Shown here: positions 1 to 6,816 of the stretch, piece by piece | Layout of the letters: each line of letters begins with the position of its first letter | Numbering within the stretch: the first letter of the stretch is position 1 | NCBI GenBank assembly: GCA_964595455.1 | Contig: CAZQQL010000052.1 | Span: 1-22,971 of the forward strand | Direction of reading: 5' to 3' | DNA from: DAOUEG01 sp964595455 | GTDB lineage: Bacteria > Chloroflexota > Dehalococcoidia > Dehalococcoidales > RBG-16-60-22 | Length of the DNA: 22,971 nt | Translations under genes and position numbers: made by a program | Notes under the pieces: generated by a model | The model's input: only the letters and a program-made list of their open reading frames with translations | Database searches by the model: none | Told to the model about the DNA's origin: nothing

Positions 1-913
1 ACCGGGCTGAGATTGACAGCTTGCCGGGGCCGGACTCGGTGCCGGGAGCGATCATGAGACGGACGATGCCGCTGCCATCCCTGGCGAAGATGGAGGCCGT
101 ACGGGTAGCCCGCAGGAAGTCCGCCACGTTGACTATGACCCTGGTGGCGTAGCTCTGCGGTATCAACTGCCCGTAATTGGGGAACGTTCCCTGAACGAGC
201 TGGGAGACCAGCTCCGCGCTCTTGGTGCGGAAGAGGACCTGGCTCTTGCCGGGATTGAGGGTGATATCGATGGGTTCTTCCTGGTCGCCGACAAGCCGGT
301 TCAGTTCCGCCAGGGTGCGGGCGGGAATAATGACCTCGGCGGTTTCCTTGACCTTATCGGCGAGGGGCAGCTTGTAGACCGCCAGGCGGAACCCGTCCGC
401 GGCGGCCATGGTCAGGGTGTTGCCTTCGAACTTGGAACTGACGCCGGTCAGGACCGGGCGTGACTCTTCCGTCGCGGCTGCGAACACGACGCGGGCGATG
501 CCCTGCCGCAGTTCGTCCACTTCCACCTTGGAGCGGATGCCGTCATCGACGCCGGGAATAGGCGGGAAGTCGCGGGCGTCCACGCCGCTGATGCGGGCTT
601 CGAACCGGGCGCATTTCAGTCCGAGCGTTTTGGTCTGCTGGGAAAGGTTCATATCGATCGTATCATTGGGCAGGGAACTGACGAATTCCGTCAGCAGCCG
701 GGCCGGGACGGTGATCGAGCCTTCTTCTTCTATCTTGGCGCCGATCCAGCAGGAGATGGCCATCTCCAGGTTCGTGGCAACCAGTTTGAGGCGGCCTTCA
801 TCCGTCGCCAGCAATACATTGTTGGTGATGGGCAATGTCGTTCGGGTAGCAACCGCCCTCCCGACGATGTTGAGGCCCCGGTTGAGGTTTTCCTGGAGAC
901 AAGATAATTTCAT
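1..913 (-). CDS. dnaN: DNA polymerase III beta subunit (sliding clamp), 5' part
   Basis: Reading leftwards from an ATG at 913, the frame stays open to the window edge, giving about 304 residues of a protein that is normally 365-375 long, so the C-terminal ~65 residues lie outside. The protein begins MKLSCLQENLNRGLNIVGRA and continues with typical clamp segments such as LPITNNVLLAT, VPARLLTEFVSSLP, EARISGVDARDFPPIP, SRPVLTGV and AAADGFRLAVYKLPL, covering domains 1, 2 and the start of 3. The protein forms the ring-shaped dimer that tethers the replicative polymerase to DNA. A GGGGGTG ribosome site lies about 5 nt before the start. A promoter of its own is visible upstream (942-971), so it need not depend on the moaA-moaC operon lying upstream on the same strand. 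Not next to dnaA here. Confidence 0.93.
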   Translation of the reverse strand, partial: MKLSCLQENLNRGLNIVGRAVATRTTLPITNNVLLATDEGRLKLVATNLEMAISCWIGAKIEEEGSITVPARLLTEFVSSLPNDTIDMNLSQQTKTLGLKCARFEARISGVDARDFPPIPGVDDGIRSKVEVDELRQGIARVVFAAATEESRPVLTGVSSKFEGNTLTMAAADGFRLAVYKLPLADKVKETAEVIIPARTLAELNRLVGDQEEPIDITLNPGKSQVLFRTKSAELVSQLVQGTFPNYGQLIPQSYATRVIVNVADFLRATRTASIFARDGSGIVRLMIAPGTESGPGKLSISAR

Positions 914-941
914 GCTGCACCCCCAATGTACTTGGTGGATT

Positions 942-971
942 AGTATACAACATTAACCACTCAGGGTTCAA
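942..971 (-). promoter_or_regulatory. dnaN promoter
   Basis: On the minus strand TTGAAC (966-971) and TATACT (942-947) are separated by 18 nt, matching 4 of 6 and 5 of 6 consensus bases of a housekeeping sigma promoter. Transcription would begin near 935, giving a leader of about 20 nt before the dnaN ATG at 913. The same TATACT -10 is used in the moaA promoter. Confidence 0.6.
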
Positions 972-1035
972 GGCCAATAATGACTGCCGGTGTATACGTC
1001 CTTTTTTTCCTCTTATTGAGAAGCCGAAAAGGGCC

Positions 1036-1512
1036 CTATTCGAGGTCGATGGTACCGCTCTTGCCGCCGCTCTTGTGCACGAGCCGGATATTTTCTATTT
1101 TCATGCCGCGGTCAACAGCTTTGCACATGTCGTAGACGGTCAGCGCCGTCACGGACACAGCGGTCAGGGCCTCCATCTCGACGCCGGTCTTGCCGGTGCA
1201 TTCCACCGTCGCGGTTATCTCTATCGAGCTGTCTTTCTCGTCCGGCTTGAACTCCACCGCCACACTGCCGATGAGCAGGGGATGGCAGAGCGGGATGAGG
1301 TCCGGCGTGCGCTTAGCGCCCATGATGCCGGCGAGCTGCGCTACGGTCAGGACATCGCCCTTTTTCACACCGCCGCCCATGATCAGCCTGAACGTTTCCG
1401 GCTGCATCCGCACGAGGCCTTTTGCGATGGCTGTGCGCACGGTATCCGCTTTGGCGTTGACGTCCACCATGTGAGGTCGGCCGGCGTCGTCGATATGCGA
1501 TAGTTCCGCCAT
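1036..1512 (-). CDS. moaC: Cyclic pyranopterin monophosphate synthase MoaC
   Basis: MoaC converts the 3',8-cyclo-dihydro-GTP made by MoaA into cyclic pyranopterin monophosphate, the second half of step one of molybdenum cofactor synthesis, in the cytoplasm. The 158-residue product has the family's full length and its hallmarks: MVDVNAK (15-21), PDLIPLCHPL (70-79), GVEMEALTAVSVTALTVYDM (110-129) and KSGGKSG (147-153). Lys51, Asp128 and Lys131 fall at the positions known as active-site residues in the E. coli enzyme. It starts 2 nt after the moaA stop codon, so the two are one transcription unit and probably translationally coupled. No deviation from the family is visible. Confidence 0.97.
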   Translation of the reverse strand: MAELSHIDDAGRPHMVDVNAKADTVRTAIAKGLVRMQPETFRLIMGGGVKKGDVLTVAQLAGIMGAKRTPDLIPLCHPLLIGSVAVEFKPDEKDSSIEITATVECTGKTGVEMEALTAVSVTALTVYDMCKAVDRGMKIENIRLVHKSGGKSGTIDLE

Positions 1513-1514
1513 GT

Positions 1515-2498
1515 TCAGCCCCCTATGTGCGAGAACGGTCTGTGCTGGCGCCCGCCGCCTTCAACGAGCTGGTGACCGGCAGGCTTGGCCAGGATGGCCG
1601 CCTGGATAAGGTCTTTCAGTTCGTCGCGGGAAGCACCTTCCCGGAGCGGCCCTCTCATATCTATTTCCGTCTCCCGGAGCAGGCACGGCATCAGTTTGCC
1701 GTCCGCGGTCAGCCGGAGACGGTTACACTGGTAGCAGAAGTGTTCGGTGACTGGAGTGATGAAGCCGATGGTGCCGCTGGCGCCCGGCAGCTTGAAGTAC
1801 TTGGCCGGCCCGTTGCCGACGCTGACTTTAAACGGGGTCAGTTCCCCGAGTGTCTCGATGTGTTTGCGCATATCGGCCACGGACACGAGGCTGTGTTGAC
1901 CGTTTCCCCCGTCGGTGACGGGCATGTATTCGATGAAGCGGACGTGCCAGCCGTCTTCGAGGGTCTTGCGGGCGAAGTCGACGATCTCATCCTCGTTGAC
2001 GCCGGCCATGACGACCACGTTGATCTTGACCGGTTCCAGTCCGGCGTCGTGGGCGGCCTCGATGCCTCGAAGCGTATCTTCCAGGCTGCCGAGGCGGGTA
2101 ATGGAACGGAACTTCTCCGGATTGAGGGTGTCCAGGCTGACGTTGACGCGGTCCAGCCCCGCTTCCTTGAGTTCATCGGCGTATTTGGCGAGCAGGATAC
2201 CGTTGGTGGTCAGGGAGATGTCGTTGATGGCGTCTATGGCGGCAAGCTGCTTGACGAGTTCTGACAGGCCCATCCTGACGAGCGGTTCACCGCCGGTGAG
2301 ACGTACTTTATTGATCCCCAGTTCAGTGGCCGCCTTAACCACGGCGATGATCTCTTCGTAGGAGAGGATGTCCGCGTGGGACATCATCGGCACGCCGCCC
2401 TCAGGCATACAGTAGACGCACCGCAGGTTGCAGCGGTCCGTCACGGAGATGCGGAGGTAGTTGATAGGGCGTTGAAACGTATCACAGTATCCGGTCAT
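1515..2498 (-). CDS. moaA: GTP 3',8-cyclase MoaA (radical SAM)
   Basis: MoaA uses S-adenosylmethionine and two [4Fe-4S] clusters to rearrange GTP into 3',8-cyclo-dihydro-GTP. The 327-residue protein shows the N-terminal radical-SAM cluster motif (Cys23, Cys27, Cys30 in RCNLRCVYC), the SAM-binding LTGGEPL (67-73), and the second cluster site FCYQCNRLRLT with Cys255, Cys258 and Cys272. It ends in the conserved Gly-Gly (326-327) that inserts into the active site. Full length. The start ATG at 2498 has a GTGAGGAA ribosome site that is part of a stable hairpin (2500-2534). It is the first gene of a moaA-moaC operon driven from a promoter at 2695-2724. No other Moco genes are in view. Confidence 0.97.
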   Translation of the reverse strand: MTGYCDTFQRPINYLRISVTDRCNLRCVYCMPEGGVPMMSHADILSYEEIIAVVKAATELGINKVRLTGGEPLVRMGLSELVKQLAAIDAINDISLTTNGILLAKYADELKEAGLDRVNVSLDTLNPEKFRSITRLGSLEDTLRGIEAAHDAGLEPVKINVVVMAGVNEDEIVDFARKTLEDGWHVRFIEYMPVTDGGNGQHSLVSVADMRKHIETLGELTPFKVSVGNGPAKYFKLPGASGTIGFITPVTEHFCYQCNRLRLTADGKLMPCLLRETEIDMRGPLREGASRDELKDLIQAAILAKPAGHQLVEGGGRQHRPFSHIGG

Positions 2499-2499
2499 T

Positions 2500-2534
2500 C
2501 TCGGTTCCTCACCTGTATTATACAGGAAACCGAG
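2500..2534 (-). promoter_or_regulatory. Hairpin covering the moaA ribosome-binding site
   Basis: Two nested perfect stems lie directly before the moaA ATG: CTCGGTT (2500-2506) with AACCGAG (2528-2534), and inside it CCTGTA (2512-2517) with TACAGG (2521-2526) around a 3-nt loop. In the moaA mRNA the GTGAGG ribosome site sits in the inner stem base and internal loop, so folding would reduce translation initiation. A regulatory role is inference from position. Confidence 0.4.
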
Positions 2535-2674
2535 GGTGGGAAGCGAAAATGTGAAACCAGACGGGCATTCTTACGCTCAGGCTATTCAGTTTTGATGGCC
2601 ATAGTTCACCTTGATGAGCCGCTACTGCGGTATCCTTTGGGACGGCGGATTAGTGTTAGACCTCCTTTAAGTTA

Positions 2675-2686
2675 GTACATATGTAC
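2675..2686. promoter_or_regulatory. Perfect 12-bp palindrome at the moaA transcription start
   Basis: GTACATATGTAC is a perfect palindrome placed just after the predicted moaA start point (about 2688), a typical operator position. A second inverted repeat, TACCG-CA-CGGTA (2699-2710), lies in the spacer between -10 and -35. Either could bind a repressor of the moa operon; no regulator gene is in view. Confidence 0.3.
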
Positions 2687-2694
2687 GGAATACC

Positions 2695-2724
2695 AGTATA
2701 CCGCACGGTACGGCGGGTTGTAAA
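2695..2724 (-). promoter_or_regulatory. moaA-moaC promoter
   Basis: On the minus strand TTTACA (2719-2724) and TATACT (2695-2700) are separated by 18 nt, each 5 of 6 to consensus. The predicted leader is about 190 nt long. It contains an AAAGGAGG sequence (2661-2668) not followed by a usable start codon, and ends in the hairpin at 2500-2534. I could not match the leader to a known riboswitch by eye. Confidence 0.6.
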
Positions 2725-2748
2725 GGGTGTTTTGTCACTTTTTTTTAA

Positions 2749-3141
2749 TCGAACCGTTATGGTGAGTTGTTAGAAGGAGAGGTACCCACGGACCGGCTCT
2801 TTACCGGCCAGCGCCTGGATGAAACAGGCCTTTACTTCTACAATTCACGGTATTATGATGCACTGATAGGGAGGTTTATCAGCCCGGGTATTCTAATTGC
2901 CAGACCGTGGAATCCGCAGAATTTCAACCGGTACAGTTATTGCCTGAACAATCCGTTGAAGTATAATGACCCAAGTGGATACCTTGAAAGTGGCGATACA
3001 ATAACGATCGGGGACGTTACGTACACAGTTTGCATAGATGAAAATGGATATAAATTGATTGCCCCTGATGGTAGTTCAACACCGTATTATCCAAGCCGGG
3101 AAGCCTTACTCGAGGCTTGCGGAGAACAGGCTCAATTTTAG
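2749..3141 (+). pseudogene. C-terminal tip of an Rhs/YD-repeat protein (remnant)
   Basis: The frame reads SNRYGELLEGEVPTDRLFTG and goes on through GLYFYNSRYYDALIGRFISP and NRYSYCLNNPLKYNDPSGY, an unmistakable Rhs repeat-associated core. In intact Rhs proteins this core follows a thousand or more residues of YD-repeat shell. Here the homology runs upstream past the first possible start (TTG at 2767) to an in-frame TAA at 2746, with no shell, so the gene is a 5'-truncated remnant. After the core come about 50 variable residues (ESGDTITIGDVTYTV to the TAG at 3139), where Rhs proteins carry a toxin or other variable tip; I recognise no toxin family. A TTG-initiated short protein could still be made. 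Base composition is clearly lower in GC than the flanking genes. Confidence 0.8.
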
Positions 3142-3153
3142 GAATAATAAACG

Positions 3154-3471
3154 ATGATGTTGCTGTTGATTATTACATCTAAGAACGGAATGGGATACGA
3201 CAAATATGACCTATGGGATAGCTCCCGAGGTATTTTAATCAACAACAAAGATGAATGGTTCCTATGGGAGACACATGACGAATTCAGTAGAGGTAATGTA
3301 CTTTTGTCTAAGCTGGCTTCAAATAATAGTCTTGTCGACCGGTATTTTAACAGAATGCCGTATGTTTGGCGACTTTATAGTCCTCCAAAACCAATGACCT
3401 TCGCTGATGCGCTAAGGCATGTGGCAAATGGTATTGATATTTTCGGTAGGGGCAAATTTCCTCGGATATAA
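3154..3471 (+). CDS. Hypothetical protein after the Rhs remnant
   Basis: A 105-residue frame beginning MMLLLIITSKNGMGYDKYDL and ending FGRGKFPRI, which I do not recognise. It lies in the same reading frame as the Rhs core but is separated by three closely spaced stops (TAG, TAA, TAA at 3139-3150), so it is either a separate gene or decayed toxin sequence. A weak AGGA lies about 10 nt before the ATG. The protein is rich in aromatic and charged residues (DEWFLWETHDEF), with no signal peptide. Position directly behind an Rhs tip is where an immunity gene or displaced toxin module normally sits; that role is inference only. Confidence 0.4.
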   Translation: MMLLLIITSKNGMGYDKYDLWDSSRGILINNKDEWFLWETHDEFSRGNVLLSKLASNNSLVDRYFNRMPYVWRLYSPPKPMTFADALRHVANGIDIFGRGKFPRI

Positions 3472-3481
3472 TATACGCTGC

Positions 3482-3604
3482 ATTGTTATTTGTAGGAGTA
3501 AGTCTAGAACAGCAGGCTGGGGAACATTGATTATAGTGGCAGCCTTTGCCGTAGGACCTGACGGCCTTCGGGGGATAGCTGATTGGCTAGATGCGCAACA
3601 ATGA
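3482..3604 (+). pseudogene. Possible frameshifted fragment with one hydrophobic helix
   Basis: In the next frame, overlapping the 3' end of the preceding ORF region, a stretch reads TAGWGTLIIVAAFAVGPDGL and ends ADWLDAQQ. It has no convincing start or ribosome site, so I read it as the out-of-frame tail of a decayed gene rather than an independent one. A single-base shift near 3460-3475 would join it to the preceding hypothetical protein. The hydrophobic segment could be one membrane helix. Coordinates mark the part that seems protein-like, not a proven gene. Confidence 0.25.
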
Positions 3605-3617
3605 ATTCAGAGGGCAC

Positions 3618-3890
3618 ATGAATTTCGATGGAAAAATATTAATATTAGGTATCTTGATGATATACGGTTGTTTTTACACATATAGAAGATGGGCTAGATC
3701 GACAAACTCTTCCCATAGAAAACAAATAGTAGCAATAGGCATTCTTCTTATTATTTGGATTACCAGCTGGATAATGTTTTTGTTTTATAATTCACTACCT
3801 TTGTTTTTGTTTGGTTTTATTCCTCTTAGTGCGTATTGTTATTTATTTATGAAGGTTAACAGAGAAGAGAAAAAAGACGAAAAGGACTGA
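3618..3890 (+). CDS. Small three-helix membrane protein
   Basis: From the ATG at 3618 (AGAGGG 4 nt upstream; the earlier in-frame ATG at 3591 has no ribosome site) a 90-residue protein has three probable membrane helices: about residues 5-21, 36-57 and 60-79. It ends in a charged cytoplasmic tail, NREEKKDEKD. The family is unknown to me. It is AT-rich like the Rhs remnant and follows the toxin-position ORFs. Small polytopic membrane proteins are common as immunity partners of pore-forming or membrane-acting toxins, which makes that a reasonable but unproven guess. Confidence 0.55.
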   Translation: MNFDGKILILGILMIYGCFYTYRRWARSTNSSHRKQIVAIGILLIIWITSWIMFLFYNSLPLFLFGFIPLSAYCYLFMKVNREEKKDEKD

Positions 3891-4183
3891 TCGGTATATA
3901 GACCTTTGTATTCGCTTAATCAGTAGAGTCACTGGAGAATGAGATAACTGGCCTTTTACTATTGCATCAGCATTATAAAAGACGGTTCTGGATCTATCCA
4001 CGAATATGACCCGCATCGCTCCCAACGGGATGCGGGTCAAAGAAGGCCGCATCAACCACTACCGTGACGGCGTCGACGGCAAGGGTGAAGATTTGGTCAG
4101 AGGCTGCAAATGCGCCATAATCGGTTGGAACTCCCGGCTGCGGATGCAGCGAAGCCGTACCCGCCCTAAAGGATGGCAATGTA
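3891..4183. other. Gene-poor stretch before hicBA with an inverted repeat
   Basis: No convincing gene is seen here. At 4008-4017 and 4029-4038 the 10-bp arms GACCCGCATC and GATGCGGGTC form a perfect hairpin with an 11-nt loop. The piece from about 4005 to 4170 is much richer in GC than the AT-rich DNA to its left, suggesting a junction of DNA of different origin. Open frames exist on both strands here but have no ribosome site or recognisable product. Confidence 0.4.
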
Positions 4184-4192
4184 TGCTATTAT
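4184..4192 (+). promoter_or_regulatory. Extended -10 promoter for hicB-hicA
   Basis: TGCTATTAT matches an extended -10 (TG-n-TATAAT) and lies about 30 nt before the hicB start, giving a short leader that carries the GGAGG ribosome site. No good -35 is present, which is tolerated with an extended -10. Confidence 0.4.
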
Positions 4193-4222
4193 ACTATTGG
4201 AGAATATCCGGAGGCATCGGAT

Positions 4223-4420
4223 ATGGAAACAAAACTAAGAATGATTTACTGGAAAGGCGACAAATTCTGGGTCGGCAAGCTGTTGGAGTATCCTGATATC
4301 ATGACCCAGGGCGAGACGTTGGAAGAACTCGAAGAGAACATGAGGGATGCTTACTTGCTCATGGCTTTAGAGGATGTACCCGATAGTCATGAAGTCAAGT
4401 ATCTAGACTTGAAAGTATGA
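4223..4420 (+). CDS. hicB: HicB-family antitoxin
   Basis: The 65-residue protein (METKLRMIYWKGDKFWVGKL, then EYPDIMTQGETLEELEENMR) has the compact HicB fold: two strands around W-x-G-x-L-x-EYP, then the G-E-T-L-E-E-L helix. HicB binds and inhibits the HicA mRNA interferase. It is a short HicB of the UPF0150 type without the C-terminal DNA-binding domain that many HicB proteins carry, so autoregulation must work differently or be absent. Start chosen for the CCGGAGG ribosome site 8 nt upstream. Its TGA overlaps the hicA ATG in an ATGA. Here the antitoxin gene comes first. Confidence 0.85.
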   Translation: METKLRMIYWKGDKFWVGKLLEYPDIMTQGETLEELEENMRDAYLLMALEDVPDSHEVKYLDLKV

Positions 4421-4590
4421 AGCGCAAGGAGCTTCTTAAAAGACTCTCTTCAGCGGGCTGCATTTTTGTCAGGCACGGCGCCCGCCATGACCTCTATCAG
4501 AACCCTGTCACAGGAAACAGTCAAGCCATCCCCAGACACGATGAGATTGATGAAAACCTCGCTAAGCATATTCTTAAGAGACTCACTTAA
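4417..4590 (+). CDS. hicA: HicA-family mRNA interferase toxin
   Basis: A 57-codon gene starting in the ATGA overlap with hicB. Its product begins MKRKELLKRLSSAGCIFVRH and contains GARHDLYQNP, AIPRHDEIDENLAKHILKRL, the classic HicA double-stranded RNA-binding-like fold. In the family a single histidine is catalytic; His24 in GARHDLY is the best candidate, with His20 next to it. HicA cleaves mRNAs independently of or during translation until neutralised by HicB. Length is normal for HicA, and no residue appears missing, so the pair may be functional. The isochorismatase-like gene starts 3 nt after its stop. Confidence 0.9.
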   Translation: MKRKELLKRLSSAGCIFVRHGARHDLYQNPVTGNSQAIPRHDEIDENLAKHILKRLT

Positions 4591-4593
4591 TCC

Positions 4594-5130
4594 ATGCCTC
4601 AAACCAACCCCGCCCTTCTCATCATAGATATGCAAAGCTGGTTTTTCCGGACTGCGGCAACGCAGGCGAAGCTGCCGGGACTGCTGGCCGGCATCAACGA
4701 ACTGGCGGACTTCTTTCATGAAAAAAGACTGCCGATCATCCACATTCTGACCGCGCACGAGGCGGACGACACCGGTGACCCGCCCGGGGAAGCCGAAGAA
4801 ACTCCCGGCATTCACCGGCTTGAAACTGACATATTTATCACCAAAACCCATCACAGCGCCTTCGTCAGGACGGGGCTGGAGGACTGGCTCTGGGAGTTGG
4901 ATGTGAACACCGTGGTGCTAGCGGGTTTTTCCACGAATGCCTGCGTAGGATTGACAGCCATCGACGCTTACGAACGCGACTTCATGCCTATTCTGGCGGG
5001 GGATGCGATACTGGGCATCGATAGGGAGCAGGAGGAAGACACGCTGCGGGTGCTGGAGCAGGAGTATGGGGTCGTGCCGGTGAGTAATGCGCGGATACGG
5101 GAGATACTTTGGGGAAGGTTGATTTCATGA
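4594..5130 (+). CDS. Isochorismatase-like cysteine hydrolase
   Basis: A 178-residue member of the isochorismatase-like hydrolase superfamily, which includes nicotinamidases, N-carbamoyl amidases and isochorismatases. The catalytic triad is visible: Asp12 in LLIIDMQ, Lys84 in FITKTHHSAF, and the nucleophile Cys117 in GFSTNACVGLTA, with the usual Thr/Ala-Cys loop. There is no aryl-carrier domain, so a role in siderophore synthesis is unlikely; the substrate cannot be told from sequence. It starts 3 nt after hicA with no clear ribosome site, implying coupled translation, and its own TGA overlaps the next small gene in an ATGA. Co-transcription with a toxin-antitoxin pair may be accidental. Confidence 0.85.
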   Translation: MPQTNPALLIIDMQSWFFRTAATQAKLPGLLAGINELADFFHEKRLPIIHILTAHEADDTGDPPGEAEETPGIHRLETDIFITKTHHSAFVRTGLEDWLWELDVNTVVLAGFSTNACVGLTAIDAYERDFMPILAGDAILGIDREQEEDTLRVLEQEYGVVPVSNARIREILWGRLIS

Positions 5131-5267
5131 ATAGTCACGAGCCTGAACAAGAAAACATGAAACCATCAAAGAAGATCGACATCCATGAGCTAGTGTCCCG
5201 AATTCCGCCTGACTACCAGCCGCAAGAACTGGACTGGGGACCGCCGGTTGGCAGAGAAGTCTGGTAA
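5127..5267 (+). CDS. MazE-like antitoxin tail, no toxin partner
   Basis: A 46-residue frame starting in an ATGA overlap with the isochorismatase-like gene. Its second half, IDIHELVSRIPPDYQPQELD then WGPPVGREVW, closely resembles the toxin-binding C-terminal tail of MazE/AbrB-type antitoxins, which often end in D-W-G-x-P-V-G-x-E-x-W. The N-terminal AbrB DNA-binding half is missing; instead there is a short polar segment, MNSHEPEQENMKPSKK. No MazF-like toxin gene follows before the convergent MATE gene. It may be a remnant, or a small orphan antitoxin able to neutralise MazF toxins encoded elsewhere. The resemblance is by eye. Confidence 0.55.
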   Translation: MNSHEPEQENMKPSKKIDIHELVSRIPPDYQPQELDWGPPVGREVW

Positions 5268-5277
5268 AGGGATCAAC

Positions 5278-5354
5278 TCTCGCCTTTGGCGAGATACCCC
5301 TCACCTTAATCCTCTCCCGCTACCTCACCCCAGCCCTCTCCGTTACGGAGAGGG
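5278..5354. repeat. Dispersed-repeat fragment with two hairpins
   Basis: Between convergent genes lie TCTCGCC-TTT-GGCGAGA (5278-5294) and CCCTCTCC-GTTAC-GGAGAGGG (5334-5354), joined by a C/T-rich run with the words CCCCTCACC and CCTCTCCC. CCCTCACC...CCTCTCCC with a GGAGAGGG mirror is a well-known kind of short dispersed intergenic repeat in many bacterial genomes. It may also act as a two-way transcription barrier for the genes ending at 5267 and 5425, though no T-tract is seen. Confidence 0.5.
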
Positions 5355-5424
5355 AGTAAAGAGGTCAAGGTTGTTGGGGAGAGGAGACAGAGGAAGGATG
5401 CCGCGGGCCAGATGCCCGAAGAAC

Positions 5425-6816
5425 CTAAAGGCGCTTCCGTTTCCACAACCCGATCTTGAAGTACGCCGTGAAGCTGAGGGCCATGACGATAGTGCCGATG
5501 GCGATGGCCCAGTAAGCCCCGTTGACGCCGAGGCCGGTATAGCGCGTCAAGACGAACGCGAGCGGTAACTGTACACCGAAACCGAGTAGCGTTACGAGCA
5601 TGACCGGCATGGTGTCACCGGCGCCGTTGAGGCACTGCTGCAGGACGACTTCGAGACCGGAGAACAGGAAGGTGAGTACCTGGATCATGAGGAACACCTT
5701 ACCGATAACGAGGACGTCCGGCTCGTCATTGAAGATGCGGAGGACGTTCTCACCCCAGAACCACACGACGATCGAGGCCAGTACCGCGACCACCGTATAT
5801 GACGCCACCCCAAGCCAACCGCTCCTCTCGGACCGCGCCGGCTGGCGCGCCCCCAGGTTCTGACCTACCAGCACCGCAGCGCCCTGTCCCAGGCCGGAAC
5901 CGGCGATGTTGACGAGCATGGTCACCTGGAGAACGAGCGCGTGGGCAGCCATAGCAAGGGTGCCGAACGGCGCGATGAACCAGGTCAGGACCACCTGCCC
6001 GAGGGACCTTTCTATGCCGGTGATCGAGGCCGGGACCCCTACCTTGATGATGCGCCAGATCATTTTGGGATCAGGGCGGAAATTGCGGAACGTCAGTTTC
6101 AGCCGGGTGCGGCCGCTGAGCAGGAACCAGAGCCCCATGGTCGCGCCGATGGAGGCGGAGATGATGCCGGTGTAGGCAGCCCCAGCTGTCCCCAGGCGCG
6201 GGAATATCCACCAGCCGAAGACCAGGAACGGGCAGAGGACCAGGTGGACGATACGGTAGACCAGAGCCACCTTCAGCGGACCAACGGTATCACCCGAAAA
6301 CTGCATGGTGCCCTGGTTCTGCCATATCAGGCCCATCGTGATAATGCCGATGAATTGTATACGAAGGTATGGCGCTCCTTCCGCGACAGCTTCCGGGGCC
6401 AGCCCCATGACCCGCAGGATAGGTGTTGCGAGCAGCGCTCCGATAGTACCTACCACGGCGGCGAAGCCGATCGTTACCACGTAGCCCTGCAGCGCCACGT
6501 GGTTGGCCATCTTGTAGTCTCCCGCGCCGACGAAGTGTGCGATCATCGCCCGCGTCCCCATGTCGAGGCCCATCTTGAACGCGTCCAGGAGCTGGACGAG
6601 CAGGTACGACACGGCCACTCCCGCGACGGAGGCCGACCCCAGCCGCCCGACCCAGAACATGTCGATGATGCTGCCGGTGCCGGTGAGTATGTTACCGATG
6701 AGAAGGGGCCAGGACAGGGACAGGAGGTTTTTAAAGATATTGCCCCTGGTCCAGTCCCGCCCGCGCGGGATGCCTATTTTTTCGGTCGCGGTTGTGCCGT
6801 CGTCGGGAGTTGTCAC
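5425..6816 (-). CDS. MATE family efflux transporter
   Basis: A 463-residue polytopic membrane protein with about 12 helices arranged as two similar halves, as in MATE/NorM/DinF antiporters that export cationic drugs or metabolites using Na+ or H+ gradients. Family-typical segments are LLSLSWPLLIGNILTGTGSI with DMFWVGRLG near the N terminus, and GSGLGQGAAVLVGQNLGA in the second half. Start is a GTG at 6816 with CAGGA upstream; the N terminus is a short soluble leader. Substrate is unknown. The gene is alone in its transcription unit: a leader of about 210 nt with its own -10 separates it from the SDR gene upstream. Confidence 0.9.
   Translation of the reverse strand: MTTPDDGTTATEKIGIPRGRDWTRGNIFKNLLSLSWPLLIGNILTGTGSIIDMFWVGRLGSASVAGVAVSYLLVQLLDAFKMGLDMGTRAMIAHFVGAGDYKMANHVALQGYVVTIGFAAVVGTIGALLATPILRVMGLAPEAVAEGAPYLRIQFIGIITMGLIWQNQGTMQFSGDTVGPLKVALVYRIVHLVLCPFLVFGWWIFPRLGTAGAAYTGIISASIGATMGLWFLLSGRTRLKLTFRNFRPDPKMIWRIIKVGVPASITGIERSLGQVVLTWFIAPFGTLAMAAHALVLQVTMLVNIAGSGLGQGAAVLVGQNLGARQPARSERSGWLGVASYTVVAVLASIVVWFWGENVLRIFNDEPDVLVIGKVFLMIQVLTFLFSGLEVVLQQCLNGAGDTMPVMLVTLLGFGVQLPLAFVLTRYTGLGVNGAYWAIAIGTIVMALSFTAYFKIGLWKRKRL

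Noticed and set aside
1527..2264. Long open frame on the plus strand antisense to moaA
   Set aside because: Complete overlap with an unambiguous moaA on the other strand; the product is low-complexity with no family features, as expected from GC-rich antisense frames.
2661..2668. AAAGGAGG on the minus strand as the start of a small leader gene
   Set aside because: No ATG, GTG or TTG stands 4-13 nt downstream in a useful frame; kept only as a note on the moaA leader.
3994..4296. Open frames on both strands before hicB
   Set aside because: No ribosome site, no recognisable product; the plus-strand frame runs into hicB out of frame. The 10-bp inverted repeat there was kept as a site instead.
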